Made by a program: the position numbers and the translations under genes. 64,000 bases of DNA from a virus: IMG/VR virus record IMGVR_UViG_3300043466_003828, positions 1-64,000 of that record; one strand, written 5' to 3'. This document shows, in pieces, positions 33,255 through 42,579 of the stretch; the first letter of the stretch is position 1; each line of letters begins with the position of its first letter. The notes below the pieces were generated by a model. That model ran no database searches, had not been told where the DNA came from, and saw only the letters and a list, made by a program, of their open reading frames with translations.

Positions 33255-33899
33255 ATGAAAGTAGAACTTTTAAACCATTTTGGTGACGATTTAATGATAG
33301 CTAACATTGCTAGGGTGTCTTATGATAAAGAAAGTGCAGAACTATCGGAAAAAGATGAGAAATTAATTAAATTTTTAGCAGAGCACAAACATACTTCACC
33401 ATTTAGACATGCACAGCTTCAATTTAGAATTCAATGCCCTATATTCGTAGAGCGACAATTGTTTACGCATCAAATAGGCTGGGCTAGAAATAGTATTTCT
33501 GGTAGATATGTGGACTTTTCTGATTCATACGATGTACCAACTAAGCTAAGATACCAATCTAAAAGCAGTAAGCAGGGTAGTGATGGAGAGTTATCCGATA
33601 CAGATAATAAGTATTTTCAAGAAAAAATACAAAATATAATTAACATTTCCAAAGACCTGTACAAGGAAATGAGTGATTTTGGAATTGCCAAGGAACTTTG
33701 CAGAGTTCATTTACCATTAGCCCTAGAGACAAAATTTATTTGGACTGGTAGTTTTCAAGCATTTATACATCTTTGCTCGTTGCGTTTAAAAAACGACACG
33801 CAAAAAGAAACCAGAGAAATAGTAACAGAAATGCTTATACTTACTAAGCTTATTAAAGGAAACCCATTTAAATACTCTATTCTAGCATTTAATTTATGA
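33255..33899 (+). CDS. thyX: flavin-dependent thymidylate synthase with divergent signature
   Basis: 214 residues. Makes dTMP from dUMP with FAD, NADPH and methylene-folate. HTSPFRH (46-52) and QLFTHQIGWARNSISGRYVD (68-87) locate the ThyX motif, usually R-H-R-x7-S with N-E-x-S-x-R-Y. Here T71 and Q73 replace the two arginines and S80 replaces the Glu, while N79, S82, R84 and Y85 remain. It follows the MazG-like gene by 19 nt, and its substrate dUMP would come from the dCMP deaminase at 21249. Confidence 0.85.
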   Translation: MKVELLNHFGDDLMIANIARVSYDKESAELSEKDEKLIKFLAEHKHTSPFRHAQLQFRIQCPIFVERQLFTHQIGWARNSISGRYVDFSDSYDVPTKLRYQSKSSKQGSDGELSDTDNKYFQEKIQNIINISKDLYKEMSDFGIAKELCRVHLPLALETKFIWTGSFQAFIHLCSLRLKNDTQKETREIVTEMLILTKLIKGNPFKYSILAFNL

Positions 33900-33911
33900 T
33901 TTATTTCACCA

Positions 33912-34457
33912 TTATTTACAGAACTGCAAGTTCCCAAGCGTAGACTTACCAAGGGTCTGTGGTCTTTTATTTAAATAGTCACTTGGGTTACTGCAAGCAT
34001 TGTGTGCCACAGTACCTGTAATTCCTATACACATTTTAACTTCAACACATTTCTTACTAGACTCGAAGTCACTAGCCTCAAAAACTTGTCGATCATTAAG
34101 CAAATCTTGAAGGCTTTTATTGTTGTCTTTAAAACCTTTTGCAAGATACCACCATTCTTCATTTAATAATTTGTATAACACGTTAGGATATTTACCTCCC
34201 GGTTGATTGCTTTCAAACAAAAGGCTGATAGCAGTTTTTTCTGTTTCAGAAAGTTGTCCTAAACGACCACTAAGCGATAGGTTTACAGGAGAATCGAGAC
34301 TAAGAGTCTCTATAGCTGTTTCTATATCCTCTACCCAAGTTACTTCAACTTTTGGCACTTCACCTTCCACTCCCCTAAAGGGAATTGGGGTTGCTACCGA
34401 TTTATAATGAAATTGAAACGAACCGCAAAGATTTAAACTGTATGTACATTGTGTCAT
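33912..34457 (-). CDS. hypothetical protein of the virion gene block, 181 residues
   Basis: Last gene of a minus-strand operon behind a beta-propeller fibre protein. Contains seven Cys spread along the chain (for example TQCTYSLNLCG at the start and NLQFCK at the end) and a WWYLAKGF segment. No transmembrane segment. Position suggests a minor virion or fibre-assembly protein. No family recognised. Confidence 0.55.
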   Translation of the reverse strand: MTQCTYSLNLCGSFQFHYKSVATPIPFRGVEGEVPKVEVTWVEDIETAIETLSLDSPVNLSLSGRLGQLSETEKTAISLLFESNQPGGKYPNVLYKLLNEEWWYLAKGFKDNNKSLQDLLNDRQVFEASDFESSKKCVEVKMCIGITGTVAHNACSNPSDYLNKRPQTLGKSTLGNLQFCK

Positions 34458-34474
34458 ATTTTTTATATATATTT

Positions 34475-36943
34475 TTAAGCAAAGCTCACAAATCCAGTTT
34501 CTATAGAAGTGGAAGTTAAATTTTTCAATAAGTACTTTTGACTTTCAATATCTTTAGTGGCTTTTAAAAAGGCTAGACCCATTGAAGAATCCTCGGAAGC
34601 GGCCAGCCCATATGCATAACCACTATATTCTGTTAAAAATAGATTATCTATTATAAATGATAATTCTCCAGTAATTGATGATGGTATACCTCCAGACGCG
34701 AACCCACCAGAAGCAAAATTATTACTATATAAATAACTTATGCCAGTGTTATATACAACAAGATCCGTGTGACTATTATAATATCCACCAGTGCTTAAAA
34801 TTGAAATAGAATATGGGGTTCCACTTGGAATTAAACCATTCCATACGTTACCAGAATTTACATTGCCATACTTATTTCCATATAATCTGTAAAAACTAGT
34901 ACCAGTTAAATTTATAGATTGTTTTAAATAATCATTAAATCCAGTTATTGCCAAGCCAGAACCAAAAGATATCCTCATGCCACTTGGAATGGCATTTTGC
35001 CTATTGTAACTCGTAACACCAGAATACGTGCCCTCACCATAACTTGCGCTATAAGTTTTGCCGCTAACTACGTCATGATCAGATATAAATACTATTCTTT
35101 CGCCGCTACCAATACCAGTTTTTACGCATAGTACGCCATCTACTGCTCCAGAACAAAACCCATAATAATTATTTGGATATATATAAGCGCCAAAATCTAG
35201 TGCTCCATAGTTTTGAGAATTAATGTTATTAAATTGAGTAAGTAAATTAGAACTAAATAAGTTAAATACTTTTACCTTTCTTCGATTGTCAATATTATCA
35301 AATATATTATTACTATATATTTGCTCTACAACGCAGGCACGATTTCCAGAAGCACTAAGTATTGCCTTAAATGATAAATTATTATCACCAGTCACCGAAC
35401 CTGAAATATCATAACCTAATTGCTGCCAATCTGGATCTTGATATTTAAAAACTATAAATGGGTTTTGATTGGTGTTTATATCTGCAGCAACAATTGACAA
35501 TTCTGCGCCACCAATTGACAATAAATCTCCATTTCTATTAAGCGAGATTCCACCAAAACCGAAAGTGCCACTAACTTTTTGTCCATAAATTGTTTTTCCT
35601 AACTGTTCCCAGTCAGATTGCAATTCATTATATTTAAATATTTTTAAAGCACCTGCAGCTGCTTTTCCAGTTTGTATTGTTATATCTGCCCCCGGATAGC
35701 TTATAGCTATTATATCACCAGAACCATTCATAGATATCGAAGTGCCACAGTACTCATTCTTTTTACCATAGAAAGTTTCACCCAAGTCTACCCATCTAGA
35801 CCCCTTGTATTCATACGCTTTAGCATAGCCATCTTGCGGCAAAGAGTCTTGCAAAGAATACATTGACGAAAGTGGAGATGACACTATGATTCTGTCACCA
35901 ATTGAATTAATAGCAGTTAAAAAAGTAGATTGAGCGTTTACTGCCCCTGTTATCACTTGACCTAATCTAACCCATTGATTGTTACCACTAAATTCATAAA
36001 CACTGGCCTCTTGAGCAATACCACTCAAAAGATTACTTGGGAAACCAGCTACAAAGCGATTACCAGACTCATTTAATGACACCGAAACTCCGCGATACTC
36101 GCTAGGAATTTGTCCAGAAATTGTTTGACCTATTTGATTCCAAGTATTTCCACTATAATTATACACTCTTACTGCACTAAAATTATTAATTCCACTTAAA
36201 TTATTATAATTAGTACCTATCACTACTCTATCACCAGCACCATTCAGTGAAACAGTATTATTAGCAATAGATATCTCAAAAGGATTTCTTCCAGTAAAGA
36301 ATTGCTGCCCAATAACTACCCCATCTATCTGCATAATATCCATCGAATATACGAAACTCCTACCTCCAACTTTATTATCAATTGCATTACCCAAACGAGA
36401 CCACTGCGCTCCACTATACTGGAAAATTTCTACTCTTTGGGTAGAATTAGGAGAATCACCACTGATGTTGCACACTGCAGCCACTCTGGATCCATCAGCA
36501 TTGATTGATACACATTCAAATTCCACATCACGTATACCACTATTCAAAAAAATATCTTGATTTATTTTTTCTATAGCCTGTCTTTTTGTTACGTCCCAAG
36601 AACCATTATCATCATCCGTTGTTTTTAAGGAATTTGGTATCACAAATTTCTGATACTCACCATATTGCACTTCTGGCCCATACACGTATTCAGAAGAGTA
36701 TAGAATATTAGAGCTATCTTGATTTAAAACAGAAAAAGCATAACCAGAGCTTGTTTCTACTAGAGAAATACTGGGAGTTGCCACGCCTTCATTGTCTATT
36801 AACTTGATTGAGTTTTTATTGCTAGCAAAATTTAAATTATTATCGAAATAATTAGAATCAGAAAATAATTTAAGACCCTTTAATGCCGAAAGATATAAAG
36901 AATCTCCTAATTTTTTGTAAATTGTTTCTGTATTTAATGACAT
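34475..36943 (-). CDS. large virion protein with FG-GAP/beta-propeller-like repeats
   Basis: 822 residues. Between about 110 and 570 there are six or seven units of the type V-x-x-Y-x-Y-S-G-x-x-W-x-Q-L-G-x-x-I-x-G followed by S-x-S-x-N-x-x-G-D-R, for example VRVYNYSGNTWNQIGQTISG and AKAYEYKGSRWVDLG. This is a beta-propeller of the integrin-like type. The C-terminal 250 residues are Gly/Ser/Tyr-rich (GTYSGVTSYNRQ, ASGGFASGGIPS). A tail-fibre or receptor-binding role is likely. Confidence 0.68.
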   Translation of the reverse strand: MSLNTETIYKKLGDSLYLSALKGLKLFSDSNYFDNNLNFASNKNSIKLIDNEGVATPSISLVETSSGYAFSVLNQDSSNILYSSEYVYGPEVQYGEYQKFVIPNSLKTTDDDNGSWDVTKRQAIEKINQDIFLNSGIRDVEFECVSINADGSRVAAVCNISGDSPNSTQRVEIFQYSGAQWSRLGNAIDNKVGGRSFVYSMDIMQIDGVVIGQQFFTGRNPFEISIANNTVSLNGAGDRVVIGTNYNNLSGINNFSAVRVYNYSGNTWNQIGQTISGQIPSEYRGVSVSLNESGNRFVAGFPSNLLSGIAQEASVYEFSGNNQWVRLGQVITGAVNAQSTFLTAINSIGDRIIVSSPLSSMYSLQDSLPQDGYAKAYEYKGSRWVDLGETFYGKKNEYCGTSISMNGSGDIIAISYPGADITIQTGKAAAGALKIFKYNELQSDWEQLGKTIYGQKVSGTFGFGGISLNRNGDLLSIGGAELSIVAADINTNQNPFIVFKYQDPDWQQLGYDISGSVTGDNNLSFKAILSASGNRACVVEQIYSNNIFDNIDNRRKVKVFNLFSSNLLTQFNNINSQNYGALDFGAYIYPNNYYGFCSGAVDGVLCVKTGIGSGERIVFISDHDVVSGKTYSASYGEGTYSGVTSYNRQNAIPSGMRISFGSGLAITGFNDYLKQSINLTGTSFYRLYGNKYGNVNSGNVWNGLIPSGTPYSISILSTGGYYNSHTDLVVYNTGISYLYSNNFASGGFASGGIPSSITGELSFIIDNLFLTEYSGYAYGLAASEDSSMGLAFLKATKDIESQKYLLKNLTSTSIETGFVSFA

Positions 36944-36962
36944 ATTATTAAAATGTTAATTA

Positions 36963-37925
36963 TTACCAAGTGATAATACCAATCCCTCCAGCTTCCGATT
37001 CGTTGATGCCAGTAATTGGTTGACTAGTTTTTGGAGTGGATAACACGGAATAGAACATCTCGGCGTTGGAGTTGGCCCTGTTAACTACTATTTCCCAAAG
37101 ATTTGGATCTGGGAAGTCTTTATAAACAGAACCCTCAAAATCTGGATTTAAACTCGTGGCCCATTCTGGTGCTGTTCCAGAGAATTGAACTGTTCCAGTA
37201 AGTGCAGGTAATCCAAGATGAGGGTACAGGTCTTCAACCCCACTAAAGAATACACTCACCACGTTTGGATAGACTACAGGCGTTGGCGTAGGTGGTGGCA
37301 CTGCTATTGAAACTACTCCACTATTTAAAGGATTTAGCTCAAACTGTTCACCATATAAAGAAAATTTATGTCTTGCATCTATTTCAATTTTATTGTTTAC
37401 ATCCCTAACTCGTGATGAGTAAGTGTATAAATTAAAATTTCTTCCAGATCCTTTTGCCACGCCTAATAAAGCATTTACCCCAGCGCCAGTTAAAACTACC
37501 ATTTCCGAGAAATAACCAGATGGCAGATCGGCATTTTGCCCAGTAGAATATTCATACCCATTATATTGAACTGACTGCCACAAGTCATTATATCCTAACT
37601 TTTTTAATTCATTTTTATCGTAAATAAAATTACCTGTTTCATTTGTAGCAACCAATTGGTTTTCAGTAGAAAGAATACCACTAAACGCTTGCTCACTATC
37701 AAAAAATGCTTGCTTGGATGTATATCTGCTAAAACTAGGATATTTTACTATTATCGTTGGCGGTGCTTCTAATTGATTTGGGTCGTTATAAATTGATAAC
37801 GATGGAACATTTTCAGCAGATGCGGAAAATACGTTACTAAAGGAAGCTGCCTCAATTTTAGAAAACCTATTTAATAAATAGGATATTTTTGACTTTCCTG
37901 CTTGCTTGTTATTGTTGATATTCAT
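36963..37925 (-). CDS. putative virion structural protein, 320 residues
   Basis: Lies between the 185-residue virion protein (1-nt overlap of termini) and the propeller protein. Contains a proline-rich hinge (VAVPPPTPTPVVYP, about 205-218) joining an N-terminal domain to a beta-rich C-terminal domain with VFFSGVEDLYPHLG. The hinge and gene order suggest a fibre-attachment or decoration protein. No firm family match. Confidence 0.58.
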   Translation of the reverse strand: MNINNNKQAGKSKISYLLNRFSKIEAASFSNVFSASAENVPSLSIYNDPNQLEAPPTIIVKYPSFSRYTSKQAFFDSEQAFSGILSTENQLVATNETGNFIYDKNELKKLGYNDLWQSVQYNGYEYSTGQNADLPSGYFSEMVVLTGAGVNALLGVAKGSGRNFNLYTYSSRVRDVNNKIEIDARHKFSLYGEQFELNPLNSGVVSIAVPPPTPTPVVYPNVVSVFFSGVEDLYPHLGLPALTGTVQFSGTAPEWATSLNPDFEGSVYKDFPDPNLWEIVVNRANSNAEMFYSVLSTPKTSQPITGINESEAGGIGIITW

Positions 37926-38482
37926 TATAGGTCAATTTTTACAAGCGCATAACCATCTGTACCGACGGTGCTTAAAAATTTTCCAATTACAATAATACCA
38001 TCCGTAGCAATTTTTCCATCGTTACCAGCGTATGCTGCGTCACCAACGTCTGGAAGGCCACCACCAGCACCACGGTCAGTAGTGTCAATATCATTTATTA
38101 AAACTAGTCCCTTTGTTAAAATTGGAACTGCCTGATGTGGTAGCACGGCATCCATCTCGGCTAACTTTCTTTGATTAAAAATAAGCGGCTCGCCATTTTC
38201 ATCCAACTCTCTTACGTCTTTTAATAAGATTCCCATTGGTGCCGGAACTGTATTGTAAAGAGCGGTTGTCGTAACGTCTGCTACCACATCAAACCTAGCT
38301 GACAAGGAATTAGCAACTGGAGAAATATTTGTTGCACTTTGAGAAACACCGCCATCCGTATTTTTCCAAGTGAATACAGGCGTTACCAATGTTCCCTTAT
38401 TTACCGGAGACTGTCCAGAATACGAATATAGATTTATAACATCATGTTCACTGTAGTCACGAAATGGTTTTAAATTTGGCAT
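37925..38482 (-). CDS. conserved virion structural protein, 185 residues
   Basis: The opening MPNLKPFRDYSEHDVINLYS is typical of a small structural protein conserved in T4-like and other large aquatic phages. The chain is beta-rich and Gly/Asp-rich with no Cys. First gene of the minus-strand operon 38482-33912. AGTGTAAAATACT lies 21 nt upstream of the start and may be part of its promoter. Confidence 0.65.
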   Translation of the reverse strand: MPNLKPFRDYSEHDVINLYSYSGQSPVNKGTLVTPVFTWKNTDGGVSQSATNISPVANSLSARFDVVADVTTTALYNTVPAPMGILLKDVRELDENGEPLIFNQRKLAEMDAVLPHQAVPILTKGLVLINDIDTTDRGAGGGLPDVGDAAYAGNDGKIATDGIIVIGKFLSTVGTDGYALVKIDL

Positions 38483-38560
38483 AAAATCGAATAGTTATAA
38501 AGTATTTTACACTTTTTTATGGATTATTATCTAATAATGGTTAAAATATTTTAACAACAC

Positions 38561-38998
38561 ATGACAATGGAAGACGAGCAGTTGGAGTTAGTTAACAATT
38601 TAATTGTAAATATTTTATTTTGTGCTACCCCAAAATCTCCTGTTACTATTAGTAGAAATAAGAAAATTATAAAAAACGCATTTTATAATATATTTGGCTT
38701 ATACATAAAAAATACTAGCCAATACGTAGTTTTTGTTAAGATATTCACTATTTCTAGCAGAAAATATAGCAATAATTCACATGTTAATATGAAACATAAT
38801 GATACACTTGTTTTCGATACAAAAGAACAAGTTTTCTCCTATCTTTCCAGTTTTATAGCTGATATCGAAGAACACGAACGTTTTTTAAACGAAGATATCG
38901 TAAATAATGACAATATTACTGGCGCAAAGGCGGTCTTTTTAATGACCGAATGGCAAAAAATTATAACAGATTACTTTAATAAAAAAAGCAATTGGTGA
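38561..38998 (+). CDS. hypothetical protein, 145 residues
   Basis: Plus-strand gene placed between two minus-strand virion genes. Begins MTMEDEQLELVNNLIVNILF. Mixed helical protein with acidic C-terminal half (IEEHERFLNEDIVNNDN). A start at the second Met (38567) is also possible. It ends 3 nt before the convergent gene. No family recognised. Confidence 0.55.
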   Translation: MTMEDEQLELVNNLIVNILFCATPKSPVTISRNKKIIKNAFYNIFGLYIKNTSQYVVFVKIFTISSRKYSNNSHVNMKHNDTLVFDTKEQVFSYLSSFIADIEEHERFLNEDIVNNDNITGAKAVFLMTEWQKIITDYFNKKSNW

Positions 38999-39001
38999 AA
39001 A

Positions 39002-39346
39002 CTAGTTCTGCAAGCTAGCGTAACCCCAAATATTATTACCACTTACGTTACTGTAAAGTCTAATGTGGCTTACTGGAGAATCCATAAACGCGGCTGGTGC
39101 ATAACCAGAACTAACACTAGTAAACTCATATAAATCAACACCTTCTGCAACGCCACCAATATCAAAAACTGGCGACCCACTTAAGGCTGTTCTTGTTTGA
39201 AGGTCAACAGGAACGATTCCGGTTCTGTTACCATACACAACAAGCATAATATTTCTAGCAGCTGCAACGTTAACCCACTCACCAGTAAAAGGAGTGGCCT
39301 GTCCTGTTGCTAAACTTACTGTTCCGATAAATGAAGAAGCTGGCAT
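39002..39346 (-). CDS. small virion-like protein, 114 residues
   Basis: Beta-rich, Gly/Ala/Val-rich protein starting MPASSFIGTVSLATGQATPF, with ISxGxxx-like strands and a closing IWGYASLQN. It resembles small head or fibre-tip proteins by composition. Stand-alone minus-strand gene with its own TAATAT -10 element exactly 6 nt before the ATG. Confidence 0.5.
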   Translation of the reverse strand: MPASSFIGTVSLATGQATPFTGEWVNVAAARNIMLVVYGNRTGIVPVDLQTRTALSGSPVFDIGGVAEGVDLYEFTSVSSGYAPAAFMDSPVSHIRLYSNVSGNNIWGYASLQN

Positions 39347-39352
39347 ATATAA

Positions 39353-39358
39353 ATATTA
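39353..39358 (-). promoter_or_regulatory. -10 element before a virion gene (candidate late promoter)
   Basis: On the minus strand TGTGTAATAT ends 6 nt before ATG 39346. No -35 box is evident. The same TGTGTAATAT word precedes the virion gene at 62033. Confidence 0.5.
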
Positions 39359-39367
39359 CACACGATT

Positions 39368-39395
39368 TTGAAATTTACCTATAAATTCATATAAT
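39368..39395 (+). promoter_or_regulatory. promoter of the GT60-like gene
   Basis: TTGAAA (39368-39373), 16-nt spacer, TATAAT (39390-39395), 4 nt to ATG 39400. The closest -10-to-ATG spacing among the confident plus-strand promoters. Confidence 0.6.
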
Positions 39396-39399
39396 TTAT

Positions 39400-40611
39400 A
39401 TGAAAAAAGAAAATAATACTATTTTCATACAGATAGCCTCATATAGAGATCCAGAACTGCTTCCTACAATAAGAGATTGTATTAATAAGGCAAAATATCC
39501 AAATAATTTAACATTTGGAATTTGCTGGCAGAGAGATGAGAGCGAATCATTAGAAGAATTTCAACAAGATAGCAGATTTAAAATCATAGATGTTCCTTGG
39601 AATGAAAGCAGGGGAGCGTGTTGGGCTAGAAGTTTAGTACAAAAACTTTGGAATGGCGAAAAATACACAATGCAGTTAGATTCTCATCACAGGTTTTTAC
39701 AAGATTGGGATGTGGAACTTATTGAAATGATGAAAATGACAGGATCAAAAAAACCAATTATTACATCATACGTTGGTATGTATAAACCAAGCACAAACGA
39801 ACTTGTCAATATAGAACCATATAAAATGGTTGCGCAGCGATTTAATAGGGATGGACTAGTTTTATTTCTTCCGAATGTAATACCAAAATGGCAAAACTTA
39901 TCTTCTCCAATTCCGGCTCGTTTTATAAGTGGACATTTTTATTTTACCCTAGGCGAACATTGTATAGAGTGCAAATATGATCCCAACTTATATTTTCATG
40001 GAGAAGAAATCTCTTTAAGCGTACGATCCTATACATCAGGATATGACTTATTTCATCCACATAAGACAATAATTTGGCACGAATACACTAGAGAGGGAAG
40101 AACAAAACATTGGGACGATTTTAACAATGAAAATCAAAAAATAGGAAAAATAAAAAATCAATGGTGGGAGACGGACGTTTTAAGTAAAAAAAGAGTTAGA
40201 AATTTATTTGGCCAAGAAGACAATCAAATAGACTCAGCAGAGTATGGATTTGGCGACACAAGAACTTTTAGCGATTATGAATTTTATGCTGGAATTCATT
40301 TTAAAAATCAAAAAGTTCATCCAGAGACCTTAGCTGGAAAAGATCCACCAATTAACGACGCTTCCGACTGGTTTAATATCGAAGAAAAATCTTATAACTT
40401 TAGTTTAGATATACCAAAAACAGATAATTTTAAATTTATTTATATAGGAATTGAAGATATTAATGGAAAGCAAATATACAGAACAGATTTGAAAGAATAT
40501 AAACCAAAAATAACATTAGAGTTTAAATCTTTCTCTGAGCCATACAAATGGATATATTGGCCAGTTGACAATAATGACAATTGGCATAACAGAAAAGATA
40601 CTATCTTATGA
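39400..40611 (+). CDS. GlcNAc-transferase-like glycosyltransferase (GT60-like)
   Basis: 403 residues. IFIQIASYRDPELLPTIRDC (8-27) and MQLDSHHRFLQDWD (91-104), with the D94-x-H96 metal site, identify the Skp1-type GlcNAc transferase family (GT60). ARFISGHFYF and FHGEEISLSVRSYTSGYDLF give the later conserved blocks. Eukaryotic members glycosylate hydroxyproline; phage members probably decorate a virion or surface glycan. The last 90 residues form an extra beta-rich domain. Overlaps the next gene by 4 nt. Confidence 0.82.
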   Translation: MKKENNTIFIQIASYRDPELLPTIRDCINKAKYPNNLTFGICWQRDESESLEEFQQDSRFKIIDVPWNESRGACWARSLVQKLWNGEKYTMQLDSHHRFLQDWDVELIEMMKMTGSKKPIITSYVGMYKPSTNELVNIEPYKMVAQRFNRDGLVLFLPNVIPKWQNLSSPIPARFISGHFYFTLGEHCIECKYDPNLYFHGEEISLSVRSYTSGYDLFHPHKTIIWHEYTREGRTKHWDDFNNENQKIGKIKNQWWETDVLSKKRVRNLFGQEDNQIDSAEYGFGDTRTFSDYEFYAGIHFKNQKVHPETLAGKDPPINDASDWFNIEEKSYNFSLDIPKTDNFKFIYIGIEDINGKQIYRTDLKEYKPKITLEFKSFSEPYKWIYWPVDNNDNWHNRKDTIL

Positions 40612-41027
40612 AAAAAATTACCGCACAAAAAATATTGAGAAATATATGTGTGGATTATTCTATAAAAATACGTTTTCAAAAAAAATTAAAAAACGATACG
40701 GGGGCAGTAGTCGATGGATTGTGTTCAATTTCTCCAGAAAAACGGGTTATTTATATTAATAAAAGCTTTTGTAATAATAGAATGGCCTCTGCCGTATTTC
40801 ACGAGCTTGGACACATGTATTGCATGGATCATGGTATATGGAAAAAATTTCACGAAGAAACCGTTTCACCAGAAATTGCTTTTAAAGTGGAAAATTGGAT
40901 AGAATGGTGGGCAAAAAAAGAATGGGACTCAAGAAAGATGAGAAAATTATTCGGCCATTACAGTTTCTCCTATTCCAAATCAAGAGAAAAAGAAATATTG
41001 CGGTGGTTGAAAAAGCATTACAATTAA
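40608..41027 (+). CDS. HExxH putative metallopeptidase, 139 residues
   Basis: H65-E-L-G-H69 (SAVFHELGHMYCMDHG) with D74/H75 close behind fits a small zincin. The protein is basic and has a Trp-rich helix (NWIEWWAKKEW). No signal peptide, so it acts inside the cell if at all. Coupled by a 4-nt overlap to the GT60-like gene. Substrate unknown. It is unrelated in sequence to the two other HExxH proteins in the window. Confidence 0.65.
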   Translation: MKKITAQKILRNICVDYSIKIRFQKKLKNDTGAVVDGLCSISPEKRVIYINKSFCNNRMASAVFHELGHMYCMDHGIWKKFHEETVSPEIAFKVENWIEWWAKKEWDSRKMRKLFGHYSFSYSKSREKEILRWLKKHYN

Positions 41028-41034
41028 AATTGTG

Positions 41035-41063
41035 TTGACTTTTTATAAAATTTTAATGATCAT
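41035..41063 (+). promoter_or_regulatory. promoter of a metallophosphoesterase gene
   Basis: TTGACT (41035-41040), 17-nt spacer, GATCAT (41058-41063), exactly 6 nt to ATG 41070. The -10 box is weak, but the position matches the rule seen elsewhere. Confidence 0.5.
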
Positions 41064-41069
41064 CAATAA

Positions 41070-41855
41070 ATGCGAAGCGTTATTGCAATAGGAGACATTC
41101 ACAACCATTGGGTTGAGGCAGAGGCTATTGCATCGAAGTATGATGATACTCATACCATTGTCTTTACTGGAGATTATTTTGACAACTTCGGTGACTCCGC
41201 CATTGACGCAGATCAGACTGCTCGTTGGCTAAAGACATCACTAGGTAAATCTAATCGAATTCATTTGATGGGTAATCATGACATTAATTATTCCTATTTT
41301 AACTTGAGACATGGTTCTAGAATTGGTGATCAGATTTATATTTGCTCTGGTTATAGTCCGGCCAAGGACGATGCTATTAATAGGATCATGTCTAATGAAG
41401 ATTGGGATAAGATTAAGTTTGGTCATAAAGAGAATGGTTTCTGGTTCTCTCATGCTGGGTTCCATCCTTTTTGGTTCTCTAGCCCTCCTTATGGAATGGA
41501 TGATGAAATCATTGAGATTAAGCTTAAGAAGATTCAGAAGGCTATTCAGGACAGAGAGTTCAGTAATGAGCTTGGTGCTGCTGGAAAGTGTAGAGGTGGA
41601 ATGAATCGAGTGGGGGGATTGATTTGGAGAGATCATGTAAGAGAGTCTTATGCTGGTTCTTATTGGAATGACCAGTCTGGTATTAAGCAAGTATGTGGTC
41701 ATACTCCTATGATAAATGGCATTGATATTGAAGAGACTCGAAATAAGGGACTCTGTATTGATATTGATTGTGGATTGTCTCAGGTGCTTGAAATCCTAGA
41801 AGATGGTACCTATAATATTATTGACACTGGACTTCAGAACTTTTATAAAAAATAA
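41070..41855 (+). CDS. calcineurin-like metallophosphoesterase
   Basis: 261 residues. G-D9-I-H11, G34-D35 and G68-N-H70-D71 are the first three metal-site motifs, followed by SHAGFHPFW and VCGHTP. A complete two-metal site is therefore present. It may act on phosphoproteins, cyclic nucleotides or nucleic acids. Codon choice (frequent AAG, TCT, CCT) differs from the AAA/ATA-rich sugar island. Confidence 0.85.
   Translation: MRSVIAIGDIHNHWVEAEAIASKYDDTHTIVFTGDYFDNFGDSAIDADQTARWLKTSLGKSNRIHLMGNHDINYSYFNLRHGSRIGDQIYICSGYSPAKDDAINRIMSNEDWDKIKFGHKENGFWFSHAGFHPFWFSSPPYGMDDEIIEIKLKKIQKAIQDREFSNELGAAGKCRGGMNRVGGLIWRDHVRESYAGSYWNDQSGIKQVCGHTPMINGIDIEETRNKGLCIDIDCGLSQVLEILEDGTYNIIDTGLQNFYKK
41821..41849 (+). 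promoter_or_regulatory. sigma-70-type promoter with short leader
   Basis: TTGACA (41821-41826), 17-nt spacer, TATAAA (41844-41849), inside the end of the phosphoesterase gene. The ATG at 41871 is 21 nt away, so unlike most others this transcript would have a leader of about 14 nt. Confidence 0.55.
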
Positions 41856-41870
41856 TAAGCTAAACAAATC

Positions 41871-42065
41871 ATGAAAACTATTAGACTAGAAGTTGAATTG
41901 ACATATAATAATAATATTATGCATGAAGATGATTCAGATGGTATTGAATGGTTTTATAGAGATGTTCTAGGAAAAGTATGTGAAGATGGGTCTCCTAATC
42001 TAATATTACATTCTAATGAACTAGGTGATGAGGTTGGTGTTATTAATGTATTAAAGATTTTATGA
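41871..42065 (+). CDS. hypothetical protein, 64 residues
   Basis: Acidic small protein (IMHEDDSDGIEWFYRDV). Stop codon overlaps the next start (ATGA). First of a run of short genes. No family recognised. Confidence 0.6.
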   Translation: MKTIRLEVELTYNNNIMHEDDSDGIEWFYRDVLGKVCEDGSPNLILHSNELGDEVGVINVLKIL

Positions 42066-42454
42066 AGAAGATACTAAAACCAAAACAACATGAACAAGCT
42101 GTTTACTTTTCTGACTTTACAGGTCAGCCCTTTGGGGGTCTTTATCATCCTCCTGTAGAGCTGAAGATGACATTTAACTATGGATCAAATTATGATGGGT
42201 CTGATATTACTTTACATTTGTCTCATAAGGATATAGAACCTATTTTAGATCTTATTCAATCTAAACTTAATCCTGATTATAAAAAAGATCTCAGACAAAC
42301 ATTAGATTATAATAATGAAGAATTAGATATGGCGGCAGATTCAAGAGACCCAATGATGTATGAATATTATATCTCTTGCAATAGTCTTATTAGGAAACTT
42401 TTAGGTCCAGTAGATTCGACTGATTTTATTTCTGAAGATAGAGATAGAGGATGA
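42062..42454 (+). CDS. hypothetical protein, 130 residues
   Basis: Contains a Pro/Gly-rich N-terminal half (SDFTGQPFGGLYHPPVELKM) and an acidic C-terminus. Coupled by 4-nt overlaps to the genes on both sides. No signal peptide or motif recognised. Confidence 0.6.
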   Translation: MKKILKPKQHEQAVYFSDFTGQPFGGLYHPPVELKMTFNYGSNYDGSDITLHLSHKDIEPILDLIQSKLNPDYKKDLRQTLDYNNEELDMAADSRDPMMYEYYISCNSLIRKLLGPVDSTDFISEDRDRG

Positions 42455-42579
42455 AATGGTTTAAAAGATTTCTCTATATAACTAGTGGTAAATCATGGAG
42501 AACAAGATTTTATTTTCTTAGCTGTGCCTATATGCCTTGGTTAATCCATAGAGTAATTTGGAGAGGATATAAAGAATAA
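42451..42579 (+). CDS. basic small protein, 42 residues
   Basis: ATG 42451 overlaps the previous TGA, and TAA is at 42577-42579. Starts MKWFKRFLYITSGK and ends RVIWRGYKE. Rich in Trp, Arg and Tyr, with a short hydrophobic middle (FLSCAYMPWLI). It could associate with membranes or RNA. The tight coupling argues that it is real. Confidence 0.55.
   Translation: MKWFKRFLYITSGKSWRTRFYFLSCAYMPWLIHRVIWRGYKE

Noticed and set aside
41241-41702. Minus-strand frame of 153 codons opposite the first phosphoesterase
   Set aside because: Low-complexity Ser/Leu/Ile-rich product and a full overlap with a gene whose active-site motifs are intact.
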